From an uncultured Selenomonadales bacterium (lineage in GTDB: Bacteria; Bacillota; Negativicutes; Selenomonadales; Selenomonadaceae), in contig CAMJRX010000010.1 of NCBI GenBank assembly GCA_946408355.1, forward strand, positions 1 through 64,000: a stretch of DNA of 64,000 nt, read 5' to 3'. Positions 31,161 to 40,374 of the stretch are shown one piece after another. The translations under genes and the position numbers were made by a program. A model generated the notes under the pieces. The model worked only from the letters and a program-made list of their open reading frames with translations, was not told the origin of the DNA and did no database searches. The first letter of the stretch is position 1. Every line of letters starts with the position of its first letter.

Positions 31161-31233
31161 CGACTAAAAAAATTTATCATTACATAGGTTTATGAAATTC
31201 ATTGACTATGGACTTATCTGACCCTTTAATCGG

Positions 31234-31677
31234 TTGTGGATGAGCTATTTTATTCGGACGCCGTGGTTCGATGAGGATTCAATGGGCAGATTGTACAAGG
31301 CTTTTCTGCAAATTCGTAGCGATTTGAAGAATTCGGCATTAAAACTTTCCGCGATTATGTCGGGTAAAACTCACGCTTTTTTCGTGGAACCCGCAAAAGT
31401 TGATTCCATGAAGAAAATTTTTTCGATACACGACGGCGAAACAATTATCCCTGCCGAAAACAAAGAATCCATTCACAGACTTATAGGCGCGATGAAAATT
31501 ACTCAAGGTAAATGCGTCTTCTTTATCATGACGACAAAATTATTTAATGAAAACTTCCCGTTCGATTTACTGACTAAGGAAGGATTCGTCGAAAACAAAG
31601 ACTTTGTAAAAGGTTGGAACTATTTAAATTCGCCGCCTAGCCCCGCTGTATCTTATTCCTTTATCCAGGCGATGTAA
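31234..31677 (+). CDS. hypothetical protein, possibly a fragment
   Basis: 147-aa ORF ending just before a terminator; family not recognised, start uncertain. Confidence 0.4.
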   Translation: MWMSYFIRTPWFDEDSMGRLYKAFLQIRSDLKNSALKLSAIMSGKTHAFFVEPAKVDSMKKIFSIHDGETIIPAENKESIHRLIGAMKITQGKCVFFIMTTKLFNENFPFDLLTKEGFVENKDFVKGWNYLNSPPSPAVSYSFIQAM

Positions 31678-31685
31678 AAAATTTT

Positions 31686-31717
31686 TCCCTTGCGTAGTTT
31701 TGCGCAGGGGATTTTTT
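31686..31717 (+). terminator. rho-independent terminator before the glg operon
   Basis: TCCCTTGCGTA-gttt-TGCGCAGGGGA (two G-U pairs) followed by TTTTTT. Confidence 0.8.
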
Positions 31718-31770
31718 ATGCGTAAAAATTTTTCTGAAATTTTGGGCAGGAAAAACCTAAAGCGCGTAGA

Positions 31771-31815
31771 AATGCCTAATTAATGAAGCGTTGCTTCGGA
31801 AGTATTGGAGGCATT
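31771..31815 (+). promoter_or_regulatory. structured leader upstream of glgC
   Basis: Outer stem AATGCCT/AGGCATT (7 bp, perfect) enclosing hairpin GAAGC-gtt-GCTTC. Confidence 0.45.
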
Positions 31816-31841
31816 GTATTTCGTTCAGGGGGGATTATTCT

Positions 31842-32978
31842 ATGAGAAAGACAGAGTGCTTGGCAATGATATTGGCCGGCGGGCAGGGTAGCCGCCTCAA
31901 GGCCTTGACGAAAACCGTTGCGAAGCCGGCAGTACCGTTCGGCGGAAAGTATCGCATTATCGACTTCCCGCTCTCTAACTGTGCAAATTCGGGCATTGAA
32001 AAAGTTGGCGTGCTTACCCAATATAAGCCGCTCGAACTTCATAACTATCTGGGCAGTGGTAGCTCGTGGGATCTTGACCGCACGGGCGGCGGCGTTTTTA
32101 TTCTTCCTCCTTATGCTCGCGAAAAGGGCGCGGATTGGTATCGCGGCACGGCAGATGCGATTTATCAGAACCTCAATTTCATCGACCTCGCCGACCCCGA
32201 TTACGTCCTGATTCTCTCCGGTGACCATATCTACACTATGGATTATTCGTGGATGCTCAAGGCTCACAAGATGAATAATGCTGACGTTACAATCGGCGTA
32301 TTTGAAGTTTCTTGGGAAGAGGCTCCGCGCTTTGGTATCATGGTTACCGATAAGGAAACCGGACGCATTACCGAATTCCAGGAAAAACCCAAAGAACCCA
32401 AATCCAACCTCGCCTCGATGGGCATTTATATTTTCTCGAAACCCTTCCTTAAAAAGTACCTCGAAGAAGATGGCGTTAAAGAAGATTCTACGCATGACTT
32501 CGGCAACGACTTAATTCCGAAAATGCTGGCTGACGGCGCGCGCATGTTCTCCTATGCATTTGACGGATATTGGAAAGATGTCGGAACGATTGAAAGTCTC
32601 TGGCAGGCAAATATGGATCTTCTGCAGGATCAGCCGCCCTTCGACCTTAAAGGCGACCAAAAAGTTTATTCGTCCAACCCGTCACTCCCGCCGCATTTCG
32701 TAGGACCTTATGCTTCTGTTAAGCAGTCCATGATTAACGAAGGCGCGAAGATTGAGGGCGACGTTGACAAGTCCGTTATCTTCCAAGGCGTGCGCGTCGG
32801 CAAAGGCGCAAGCGTTAGCAGCTCGGTTGTTCTCCCGTCGGCGATTATCGAAGAAGGCGCAGTCGTTAAATATGCGATTATCGCTCAAGACGCCGTTATC
32901 AGAGCGGGCGCAAGAGTCGAAGGCAAAGAGGGCGAAATTTTCGTCGTTCCCGAAGGTGCCGTCGTCAACGCCGGATAA
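31842..32978 (+). CDS. glgC: glucose-1-phosphate adenylyltransferase
   Basis: [67 protein letters not shown] upstream of ATG 31842. Confidence 0.97.
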   Translation: MRKTECLAMILAGGQGSRLKALTKTVAKPAVPFGGKYRIIDFPLSNCANSGIEKVGVLTQYKPLELHNYLGSGSSWDLDRTGGGVFILPPYAREKGADWYRGTADAIYQNLNFIDLADPDYVLILSGDHIYTMDYSWMLKAHKMNNADVTIGVFEVSWEEAPRFGIMVTDKETGRITEFQEKPKEPKSNLASMGIYIFSKPFLKKYLEEDGVKEDSTHDFGNDLIPKMLADGARMFSYAFDGYWKDVGTIESLWQANMDLLQDQPPFDLKGDQKVYSSNPSLPPHFVGPYASVKQSMINEGAKIEGDVDKSVIFQGVRVGKGASVSSSVVLPSAIIEEGAVVKYAIIAQDAVIRAGARVEGKEGEIFVVPEGAVVNAG

Positions 32979-33020
32979 GTGATTAGTGGTTAGTGCTTAG
33001 AAAAATGCTAACAGCTACCA
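32979..33020. repeat. heptamer-periodic repeat between glgC and glgD
   Basis: gtgatta|gtggtta|gtgctta|gaaaaat|gctaaca|gctacca. Confidence 0.6.
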
Positions 33021-33036
33021 TCGGAGGTGCTTTGAA

Positions 33037-34146
33037 TTGAAACAAGTAGTGGGGATTATAAATCTTCAGGAAGGCAACAGTTTAATAAGAGAATTGGCAG
33101 CGACTCGCGCAGTTGAAGCTCTGCCGTTCGCGGGGCGTTATCGTCTCGTTGACTTCGCTATTTCCAACATGGTTAATTCCGGCATGAGCATCGTCGGACT
33201 TCTTTTGCCCGATTTTTCCCGCGCAGTGCTCGACCATATCCGCTCCGGTAAGGATTGGGATTTGGCTCGTCGTCGTGACGGCTTGACCTATTTGCCCGCC
33301 GCGCTCCCCGACAATGATTCGCGCAAGGGCGACCTTAAAGATATTTATGCCAACCTCGACTTCGCTGAACTCAGCGGCAGACAATATGTCCTTCTCACCA
33401 ACGCAAGCTACATTTACAACATTGACTTTGAAAAAGTTCTCCAATTCCATAAAGACAGCGGCGCAGATATTACAATGGTTTATTCCAAAGCGCAAGTTGA
33501 CCGCGCAGGTAAGAGCGTCGTTATCGAAACCAGCACCAATGGCATTGTCACCGACCTCGCAGAAGTTCCCGCGATTAAAGCCGGACAAAAAGACGTTATG
33601 GGCGCGTATCTCATGCCCGTCCCGACGTTCGCTTATATCGTTAAATCTTCTTATGAACGCGGTGGGCAAGACTTCCTGCTTGATGCGTTGATTCGTCATG
33701 CGCATGAATTCAAAATCAGCGCGTACAAACATGATGGCTACGTCGCACATATCAATTCCACTATGGAATATTATGCTGCGAACCGCGATTGCCTCAAGCC
33801 CGAAGTTTGGGAAGAACTCTTTATGAACAACGAACGCCCAATCTTTACAAAAGTTAAAGACGAAGTTCCCGTTCAGTATAAAGAGACTGCCAACGTTAAA
33901 AATTCGCTTATCGCTAATGGTTGCGAAATTCGCGGCACGGTTGAAAACAGCATAATCTTCCGCGGCGTTATCGTCGGCAATGGCGCAGTTGTTAAAGATT
34001 CTATCCTCATGCAACGTTGCGACGTGCAAGAGGGTGCTCGCGTCGAAAATGTCATCTGCGATAAAGAGGTTATCATTACCAAAAATCGCTGGCTCAAAGG
34101 CGCGGAAAATTATCCTTACATTGTTACGAAAAAAGCAAGGATCTAA
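33037..34146 (+). CDS. glgD: glucose-1-phosphate adenylyltransferase subunit GlgD
   Basis: RAVEALPFAGRYRLVDFAISNMVNSG, lacks the GlgC GGxGxRL loop; C-terminal beta-helix repeats. TTG start with GGAGGTG SD. Confidence 0.95.
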   Translation: MKQVVGIINLQEGNSLIRELAATRAVEALPFAGRYRLVDFAISNMVNSGMSIVGLLLPDFSRAVLDHIRSGKDWDLARRRDGLTYLPAALPDNDSRKGDLKDIYANLDFAELSGRQYVLLTNASYIYNIDFEKVLQFHKDSGADITMVYSKAQVDRAGKSVVIETSTNGIVTDLAEVPAIKAGQKDVMGAYLMPVPTFAYIVKSSYERGGQDFLLDALIRHAHEFKISAYKHDGYVAHINSTMEYYAANRDCLKPEVWEELFMNNERPIFTKVKDEVPVQYKETANVKNSLIANGCEIRGTVENSIIFRGVIVGNGAVVKDSILMQRCDVQEGARVENVICDKEVIITKNRWLKGAENYPYIVTKKARI

Positions 34147-34177
34147 GTCATTGAATTTTAATCGATGAGAAATCGGC

Positions 34178-34222
34178 GGCGGATTTTTACCTGAGGGACT
34201 TGCCTTAGCGTAAAAATTCGCC
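34178..34222 (+). promoter_or_regulatory. long stem-loop between glgD and glgP
   Basis: GGCGGATTTTTAC-CTGAGG-gacttg-CCTTAG-c-GTAAAAATTCGCC: about 19 bp stem with one bulge and two G-U pairs. Confidence 0.7.
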
Positions 34223-34324
34223 GTTTCTGTGGTTTTGATTCGATAAATATTGCCAAGTTTTTCGCTGTTTGATAAAATGGCATACAGAAATACAAATAAT
34301 CTCGCAGTAAAAGGAGGAGTACAC

Positions 34325-36787
34325 TTGGCAAAGGATGCAAATAGAACCGCACACAGTAAGGAGTACGAAAGACTCAAGGACGCCCTCAAAACGCGCTTTA
34401 TCAGTTCGGCGCATATTATGTTCGGGCGCGATATTAAAGAACTGCCCATGAACGAGATTTATAAAACCGTCGCGGCGGTCGCTAAACAGTTCGTATCCGA
34501 AAACTGGATTAAGACGAACAAAGCCTACATGGACAGGCAGGAAAAGCAAGTTTATTATTTCTCGATTGAGTTCTTAATGGGTCGTCTCCTTAAAGCAAAT
34601 CTTATCAATCTCGGCATTGATGAAGCGTTCCGCGAAGTGCTTGAAGACCTCGACTTGAACCTCGACGAAATTTACGAGGAAGAACCCGACGCAGGTTTGG
34701 GTAATGGCGGCTTAGGTCGTTTGGCGGCGTGCTTTATCGATTCGCTAGCGGCGCACCGTCTACCCGGTCACGGTTGCAGTATCCGTTATCAGTATGGACT
34801 TTTTGAGCAGAAAATTATTCAAGGTCAACAAGTTGAAATTCCTGATAACTGGCTCCGCGACGGCTTTGCTTGGGAATATCGCAAGCCCGATAAGTCTATC
34901 AATGTCAAATTCAACGGCAACGCTTACATGAAAGAACAACCCGACGGCTCGTTAAAGCTCGTCCACGATAACGCAATGACTGTTATGGCTGTTCCCTACG
35001 ACGTGCCGATTGTCGGCTATCACAACAAAACAGTTAACACGCTCCGCCTTTGGAACGCCGAAGTTAACCGCGACTTTTCCGATTACGGCATGTTGACGCA
35101 TGAACAAATGCGCGCTAAGAATGAATACCGCCAATTTGTCGAAAGTATTACCGAATACCTCTACCCCGACGACAGCTCCAGCGAAGGTAAACGCATGCGT
35201 TTGATTCAAGAATACTTCCTCGTTTCGGCGGGCACGCAAAGTATCATTCGCCATTTTGTTCGCTCCGGCGGAAATATTCGCGCACTCGACAAGAAAATTG
35301 CAATTCACATTAACGACACGCACCCTGCGCTTTGCGTCGCTGAACTTATGCGCATTTTGGTTGACGAACACGATCTGGAATGGAACGAGGCATGGACGAT
35401 TACCCGCAATGTCGTCGCTTATACGAACCATACGATTATGCCCGAAGCCCTCGAAAAATGGCCGGTTGATATGTTCAAAACACTTTTGCCGCGCATTTAT
35501 ATGGTTATCGACGAAGTTAATCGCCGTCATCTCGAATACGTCAAGGCGCGTTATCCGAACAACGTCGAAAAACTCCGTGCAATGTCGATTATCGAAGGCG
35601 GCGAAGTTCATATGGCTCGCCTCGCAATCGTCGGTTCGCACTCCGTTAACGGCGTCGCAAGAATCCACAGCGATATTCTTAAATCAACTACGCTTCACGA
35701 CTTCTACGAATATTGGCCGCGCATGTTCAATAACAAAACTAACGGCATAACTCATCGTCGCTGGCTTATGGGCAATAACCCCGAACTCGCCGACCTTATC
35801 GACAGAACAATTCGTAGCCGCGTTTGGCACCGTCACCCCGAACAACTCGACCTCTTTAATGAATCAGTTGACGATAGGAAAGTTTTAAAAGAACTCGACG
35901 AGATTAAATTGATTCGCAAAACTGCACTCGCCGATTTTATCAAAAAACATCAGGGCATTGAACTTGACCCGAATACAATTTTCGACATTCAAGTTAAGCG
36001 CATTCACTCCTATAAACGCCAACTTATGAACGCGCTCCATATCATTTGGCAATACGAAAAACTTAAGAGCGACCCAAGTTATAAACCGCTCCCGACGACG
36101 TATCTTTTCGGCGGCAAGGCGGCGGCTGGTTACTACATTGCTAAGGAAACTATTCGCCTTATCAACGCAATCGCTGATAAGATTAACAACGACAAATCTA
36201 TTGACAACCGCTTAAGAGTCGTCTTTATCGAAAACTTTGGCGTGTCTATTGGCGAAATCGTTTATCCTGCGGCGGACGTTAGCGAACAAATTTCTACAGC
36301 GTCTAAAGAGGCGTCCGGTACCGGCAATATGAAATTCATGATGAACGGCGCGATAACTCTGGGCACGCTTGACGGCGCGAACGTCGAAATCCGCGAGGCT
36401 GTTGGCGACGACAATATTGTTATCTTCGGACTTAAGGCGGGCGAAGTTCTTGCTTATTACGAAAACGGCACCTACTCCGCATGGAACGAATACACCAGCA
36501 ATCCTAACGTTCAACTTGTCGTCAATAAACTCACCGACGGTAGCTATGGCAACTTCCATTCTCTGCGCGATTATCTGATTCAGGGCAATGACGAGTTCTT
36601 TATTCTTAAGGACTTCAACGCCTATATCGACGCGCACAGCGAAATTTATGCACGCTATGCCGACCGTATGGGCTGGCTCCGTTCGGCGGCTATGAATATC
36701 GCTAACTCCGGCAGATTTTCTTCCGACAGAACCATTGACGAATACGCCGCTGAAATTTGGAATATCAAGCCTTGTAAGATTCAATAA
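34325..36787 (+). CDS. glgP: glycogen/starch/alpha-glucan phosphorylase
   Basis: YYFSIEFLMGRLL, EEPDAGLGNGGLGRLAACFIDSLA, EASGTGNMKFMMNGAITLGTLDGANVEI. TTG start with AAAGGAGGAG SD. Confidence 0.97.
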   Translation: MAKDANRTAHSKEYERLKDALKTRFISSAHIMFGRDIKELPMNEIYKTVAAVAKQFVSENWIKTNKAYMDRQEKQVYYFSIEFLMGRLLKANLINLGIDEAFREVLEDLDLNLDEIYEEEPDAGLGNGGLGRLAACFIDSLAAHRLPGHGCSIRYQYGLFEQKIIQGQQVEIPDNWLRDGFAWEYRKPDKSINVKFNGNAYMKEQPDGSLKLVHDNAMTVMAVPYDVPIVGYHNKTVNTLRLWNAEVNRDFSDYGMLTHEQMRAKNEYRQFVESITEYLYPDDSSSEGKRMRLIQEYFLVSAGTQSIIRHFVRSGGNIRALDKKIAIHINDTHPALCVAELMRILVDEHDLEWNEAWTITRNVVAYTNHTIMPEALEKWPVDMFKTLLPRIYMVIDEVNRRHLEYVKARYPNNVEKLRAMSIIEGGEVHMARLAIVGSHSVNGVARIHSDILKSTTLHDFYEYWPRMFNNKTNGITHRRWLMGNNPELADLIDRTIRSRVWHRHPEQLDLFNESVDDRKVLKELDEIKLIRKTALADFIKKHQGIELDPNTIFDIQVKRIHSYKRQLMNALHIIWQYEKLKSDPSYKPLPTTYLFGGKAAAGYYIAKETIRLINAIADKINNDKSIDNRLRVVFIENFGVSIGEIVYPAADVSEQISTASKEASGTGNMKFMMNGAITLGTLDGANVEIREAVGDDNIVIFGLKAGEVLAYYENGTYSAWNEYTSNPNVQLVVNKLTDGSYGNFHSLRDYLIQGNDEFFILKDFNAYIDAHSEIYARYADRMGWLRSAAMNIANSGRFSSDRTIDEYAAEIWNIKPCKIQ

Positions 36788-36817
36788 TTAGTGATTAGCG
36801 GGAAGGGAGGCTGATTC

Positions 36818-38716
36818 ATGAAAATTGCCAACCTCAGCGAATACGGTCTTTATCTGTTCCATCAAGGCACGAATTATCGCGCTTATGAAATGCTAGGTGC
36901 ACACTTTATCGAACGCGACGGCAAAAAGGGCGTGCGCTTTGCAGTTTGGGCACCTCATGCAAAATCCGTTAGTGTCGTCGGCGACTTCAACAACTGGGAT
37001 AATCGCGTTAATCGTATGATTCAGCTTGAAGACGGCGAAACGTGGGAAACTTTTATCGAAGGGCTTAAGCAAGGCGACCTCTACAAATACGCAATTCTTC
37101 CGCCAAATGGACCGCACATCATGAAAGACGACCCCTATGGCTTTTGGGCGGAAAAACGTCCTAACACCGCGTCGAAACTCTACAACCTCGAAGACTACGA
37201 CTGGCAAGATAACGAGTGGCAAGAACTTAAAAAACGTAAATCCTCTTATTCGCACCCAATGCTGATTTATGAAGTGCACGCCGGCTCTTGGCAACGCAAA
37301 GGCAGAGATTATCTTACTTATCGCGAACTTGCCGACAAGTTGATTAAATACGTCAAGGAAATGCACTACACGCATATTGAGTTCATGCCGCTAACTGAAC
37401 ACCCGCTTGACAATTCGTGGGGCTATCAAACAACGGGATATTTTGCTGTAACAAGCCGTTATGGCGAGCCGAATGATTTTCGCTACTTAGTTGAGACGGC
37501 GCACAAAAATAATATCGGCGTGATAATGGATTGGGTACCTGGTCATTTCTGCAAAGATACTCAAGGCTTGCGCGAATTCGACGGCGTTAATCTCTACGAA
37601 TCCGACAACACGCAACGTTCAAAAAATCGCGGCTGGGGAACGATTAATTTCGACTACGGGCGCACCGAAGTTCAAAGCTTTTTAATATCAAACGCGCTGT
37701 TTTGGTTCGAGGAGTTTCATATTGACGGCTTAAGGATTGACGGCGTGGCAAATATGTTGTATCTTAACTTCGGACGCGAGGAGGGGGAATGGACTCCAAA
37801 TCGCTACGGCGACACCGGCAATCTTGAGGCGGTTGAATTCCTTAAAAAACTCAACGAAACTGTTTTCAAGTATAATCCCCAAGCGTTGATGATGGCGGAA
37901 GAATCGACTTCGTGGCCGCTTATATCCAAACCGGTTTATATGGGCGGCATGGGCTTTAACTACAAGTGGAACATGGGCTGGATGAATGACATGTTGTTTT
38001 ATGTCAGCCTCGACCCGATTTATCGCAAATGGAATCACGACAAAGTTACTTTCTCGTTTATGTATGCGTTCGCGGAAAATTTTATCCTGCCGCTTTCGCA
38101 CGACGAAGTTGTTCACGGCAAGCGATCTTTGATTGAAAAAATGCCCGGCGAATATGAGCAGAAATTTGCGGGCTTGAGATGTTTTTTCGGCTACTGGATG
38201 GCGCACCCCGGCAAAAAGCTTTTGTTTATGGGCGGCGAGTTCGGGCAGTTTATCGAATGGAACGAAAACGACAGCTTAGATTGGCACCTCGTCGAGCAAT
38301 ACGAAAAACATAAGCAGTTGCAGGAATATTCGCGGGCGTTGAACAAATTTTATATTAATAACAAATCGCTCTGGCAAGTGGATTTTGATTGGAACGGTTT
38401 TCAGTGGATTGACTGCAACGACAACGATAACAGCATAGTTTCCTTTATTCGCAAGGCGGAAAATAGCGACGATTACTTGATTGCAATTTCCAACTTTACG
38501 CCAATGCGGCACGAGGGCTATCGAATCGGCGTCCCCGATAAAGGAAGTTATGTCGAAGTGTTTAACTCGGACGCGGAAGAATTCGGCGGCAGTGGCATAA
38601 AAAATTCCGGTGCTCTCTTAACCGAAGAAATTCCGTATCACAACCGCAATCACTCAATAACCTTGACAATTCCGCCATTGGCAACAATTTACCTTAAACA
38701 CGACGTGATTGTTTAG
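36818..38716 (+). CDS. glgB: 1,4-alpha-glucan branching enzyme
   Basis: CBM48 FAVWAPHAKSVSVVGDFNNWD; GH13 DWVPGHF, GLRIDGVANMLY, AEES, LSHDEVVHGKRSL. Confidence 0.97.
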   Translation: MKIANLSEYGLYLFHQGTNYRAYEMLGAHFIERDGKKGVRFAVWAPHAKSVSVVGDFNNWDNRVNRMIQLEDGETWETFIEGLKQGDLYKYAILPPNGPHIMKDDPYGFWAEKRPNTASKLYNLEDYDWQDNEWQELKKRKSSYSHPMLIYEVHAGSWQRKGRDYLTYRELADKLIKYVKEMHYTHIEFMPLTEHPLDNSWGYQTTGYFAVTSRYGEPNDFRYLVETAHKNNIGVIMDWVPGHFCKDTQGLREFDGVNLYESDNTQRSKNRGWGTINFDYGRTEVQSFLISNALFWFEEFHIDGLRIDGVANMLYLNFGREEGEWTPNRYGDTGNLEAVEFLKKLNETVFKYNPQALMMAEESTSWPLISKPVYMGGMGFNYKWNMGWMNDMLFYVSLDPIYRKWNHDKVTFSFMYAFAENFILPLSHDEVVHGKRSLIEKMPGEYEQKFAGLRCFFGYWMAHPGKKLLFMGGEFGQFIEWNENDSLDWHLVEQYEKHKQLQEYSRALNKFYINNKSLWQVDFDWNGFQWIDCNDNDNSIVSFIRKAENSDDYLIAISNFTPMRHEGYRIGVPDKGSYVEVFNSDAEEFGGSGIKNSGALLTEEIPYHNRNHSITLTIPPLATIYLKHDVIV

Positions 38717-38778
38717 GTGTATAAATTAAAAAGATATTTTTCCCAACAACAAGATAAAACAGGAGGGAGTTTATAATT

Positions 38779-40227
38779 ATGAAAGTTCTTTATGTGGCGT
38801 CTGAAGCTGTGCCGTTTATTAAGACTGGCGGTTTGGCTGATGTGGCAGGTTCTCTCCCCAAAGCTCTTAAAGAGCAGGGCGTTGATGTTCGCGTTATCCT
38901 CCCAAAGTTCAGCAAAATCGGCGAGAAATATCGCGAAGGTATGGAGCACGTTTACGACGGGACAATCCCCGTTTCTTGGCGTACGAAATACGTCGGCATT
39001 GATAAATATGAGCTTGACGGCGTGACTTATTATTTCGTCGACAATGAAGAATATTTTGCACGCGAAGGGCTTTACGGCTACGACGACGACGCGGAACGTT
39101 ATTCGTTCTTCTGCCGTGCGATTCTGAATTGCTTGCCCGCGCTTGACTTCTGGCCCGATGTTATTAACGCTAACGATTGGCACGCCGGCTTAGTTCCCGT
39201 TCTGCTGAAACTCGAACATCAGGGCGACGAACGCTACGAAAATATTAAGACGCTGTACACGATTCACAACCTCAAATATCAAGGCGTCTTCACAAAAGAT
39301 ATTATGGGCGACGTTCTCGGACTCGACTGGAAATATTTTAACAATGGCGACCTCGAATTCTATGATGCGGTTAACTTCATGAAAGGCGGCATTATCTACG
39401 CCGATTACGTCTCGACTGTCAGCAAAACTTATGCGCAGGAAATTCAGTATGAATATTTCGGCGAACACCTCGACGGTCTCCTTCGTAGCCGCAAAGATGA
39501 TTTGTACGGCATTGTCAACGGCATTGACTACACCGTATTTAATCCTGCGACCGATAAGAACTTGTTCGTAAACTATGATAACTCCGACGCTTACGCCGCA
39601 TTCGATAAGAAGTGCGAAAACAAAATTAAGCTCCAAGAGTTGCTTGGACTTCCGCAGGGCAGAAAAATTCCGATTGTGTCAATGGTTACTCGTCTCGTTG
39701 CGGCTAAAGGTCTTGACCTCGTTGTCCGCATGATGGACGAACTTTTACAGCATGAGGATTTCCAATTCGTTCTTTTGGGCACCGGCGATAAAGTTTATGA
39801 GGATTGGTTCAAAGGTTTGGCGTGGAGATACCCGCAAAAAGTTTCAGCGAATATTTATTTCTCGAATGAACTTGCGCAGAGGATTTACGCCTCGTCCGAT
39901 ATTTTCCTTATGCCGTCCAATTACGAGCCTTGCGGCATTGGTCAGCTTATCGCCATGCGCTATGGTGCGGCTCCCGTCGTACGTGAAACTGGCGGCTTAA
40001 AAGATACCGTTCAGCAATACGACAAGTACACCAAACAGGGCAACGGCTTTGTGTTCTCGAATTACAACGCGCATGAAATGATGTATGCTCTCAAGCGTGC
40101 ACTGTCGACTTACGCGCAGTTTGAAGTTTGGCTCCAAATTTCTTCTAACGCCATGAACAGCGACTACAGCTGGAAGAATTCGGCGCACGAATACATTGAA
40201 CTTTACAAGAAACTTATCAACAGCTGA
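38779..40227 (+). CDS. glgA: glycogen synthase (ADP-glucose)
   Basis: MKVLYVASEAVPFIKTGGLADVAGSLPKAL, NDWHAGLVPVLL, RLVAAKGLDL, PSNYEPCGIGQLIAMRYGAAPVVRETGGLKDTV. Confidence 0.98.
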   Translation: MKVLYVASEAVPFIKTGGLADVAGSLPKALKEQGVDVRVILPKFSKIGEKYREGMEHVYDGTIPVSWRTKYVGIDKYELDGVTYYFVDNEEYFAREGLYGYDDDAERYSFFCRAILNCLPALDFWPDVINANDWHAGLVPVLLKLEHQGDERYENIKTLYTIHNLKYQGVFTKDIMGDVLGLDWKYFNNGDLEFYDAVNFMKGGIIYADYVSTVSKTYAQEIQYEYFGEHLDGLLRSRKDDLYGIVNGIDYTVFNPATDKNLFVNYDNSDAYAAFDKKCENKIKLQELLGLPQGRKIPIVSMVTRLVAAKGLDLVVRMMDELLQHEDFQFVLLGTGDKVYEDWFKGLAWRYPQKVSANIYFSNELAQRIYASSDIFLMPSNYEPCGIGQLIAMRYGAAPVVRETGGLKDTVQQYDKYTKQGNGFVFSNYNAHEMMYALKRALSTYAQFEVWLQISSNAMNSDYSWKNSAHEYIELYKKLINS

Positions 40228-40245
40228 TATAAAAATTTTAATCAC

Positions 40246-40280
40246 AATCCGGCGGGTAAAAGGCTCGTCGGATTTTTTTA
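40246..40280 (+). terminator. rho-independent terminator of the glg operon
   Basis: AATCCGGCGGG...CTCGTCGGATT followed by TTTTTT. Confidence 0.8.
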
Positions 40281-40308
40281 TTGACATATCGGCAAATTCT
40301 AGTAAACT
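40281..40308 (+). promoter_or_regulatory. sigma-A-type promoter for the MATE/ATP-grasp cassette
   Basis: TTGACA - 16 nt - TAAACT directly after the glg terminator. Confidence 0.55.
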
Positions 40309-40374
40309 AAAGGACATTGGTAAAAGTATGAAACAAGAAATAATTTTAAATATACAACACGACGGTTTTAAGTA

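Noticed and set aside
31776-32495. 239-aa minus-strand ORF antisense to glgC
   Set aside because: Same mirror-frame artefact; glgC is clearly coding.
33082-34449. 455-aa minus-strand ORF antisense to glgD
   Set aside because: The sense strand encodes an unambiguous GlgD; the antisense ORF has no recognisable motifs and reflects codon-bias mirror frames.
34952-35668. 238-aa minus-strand ORF antisense to glgP
   Set aside because: Artefact opposite a confidently identified glycogen phosphorylase.
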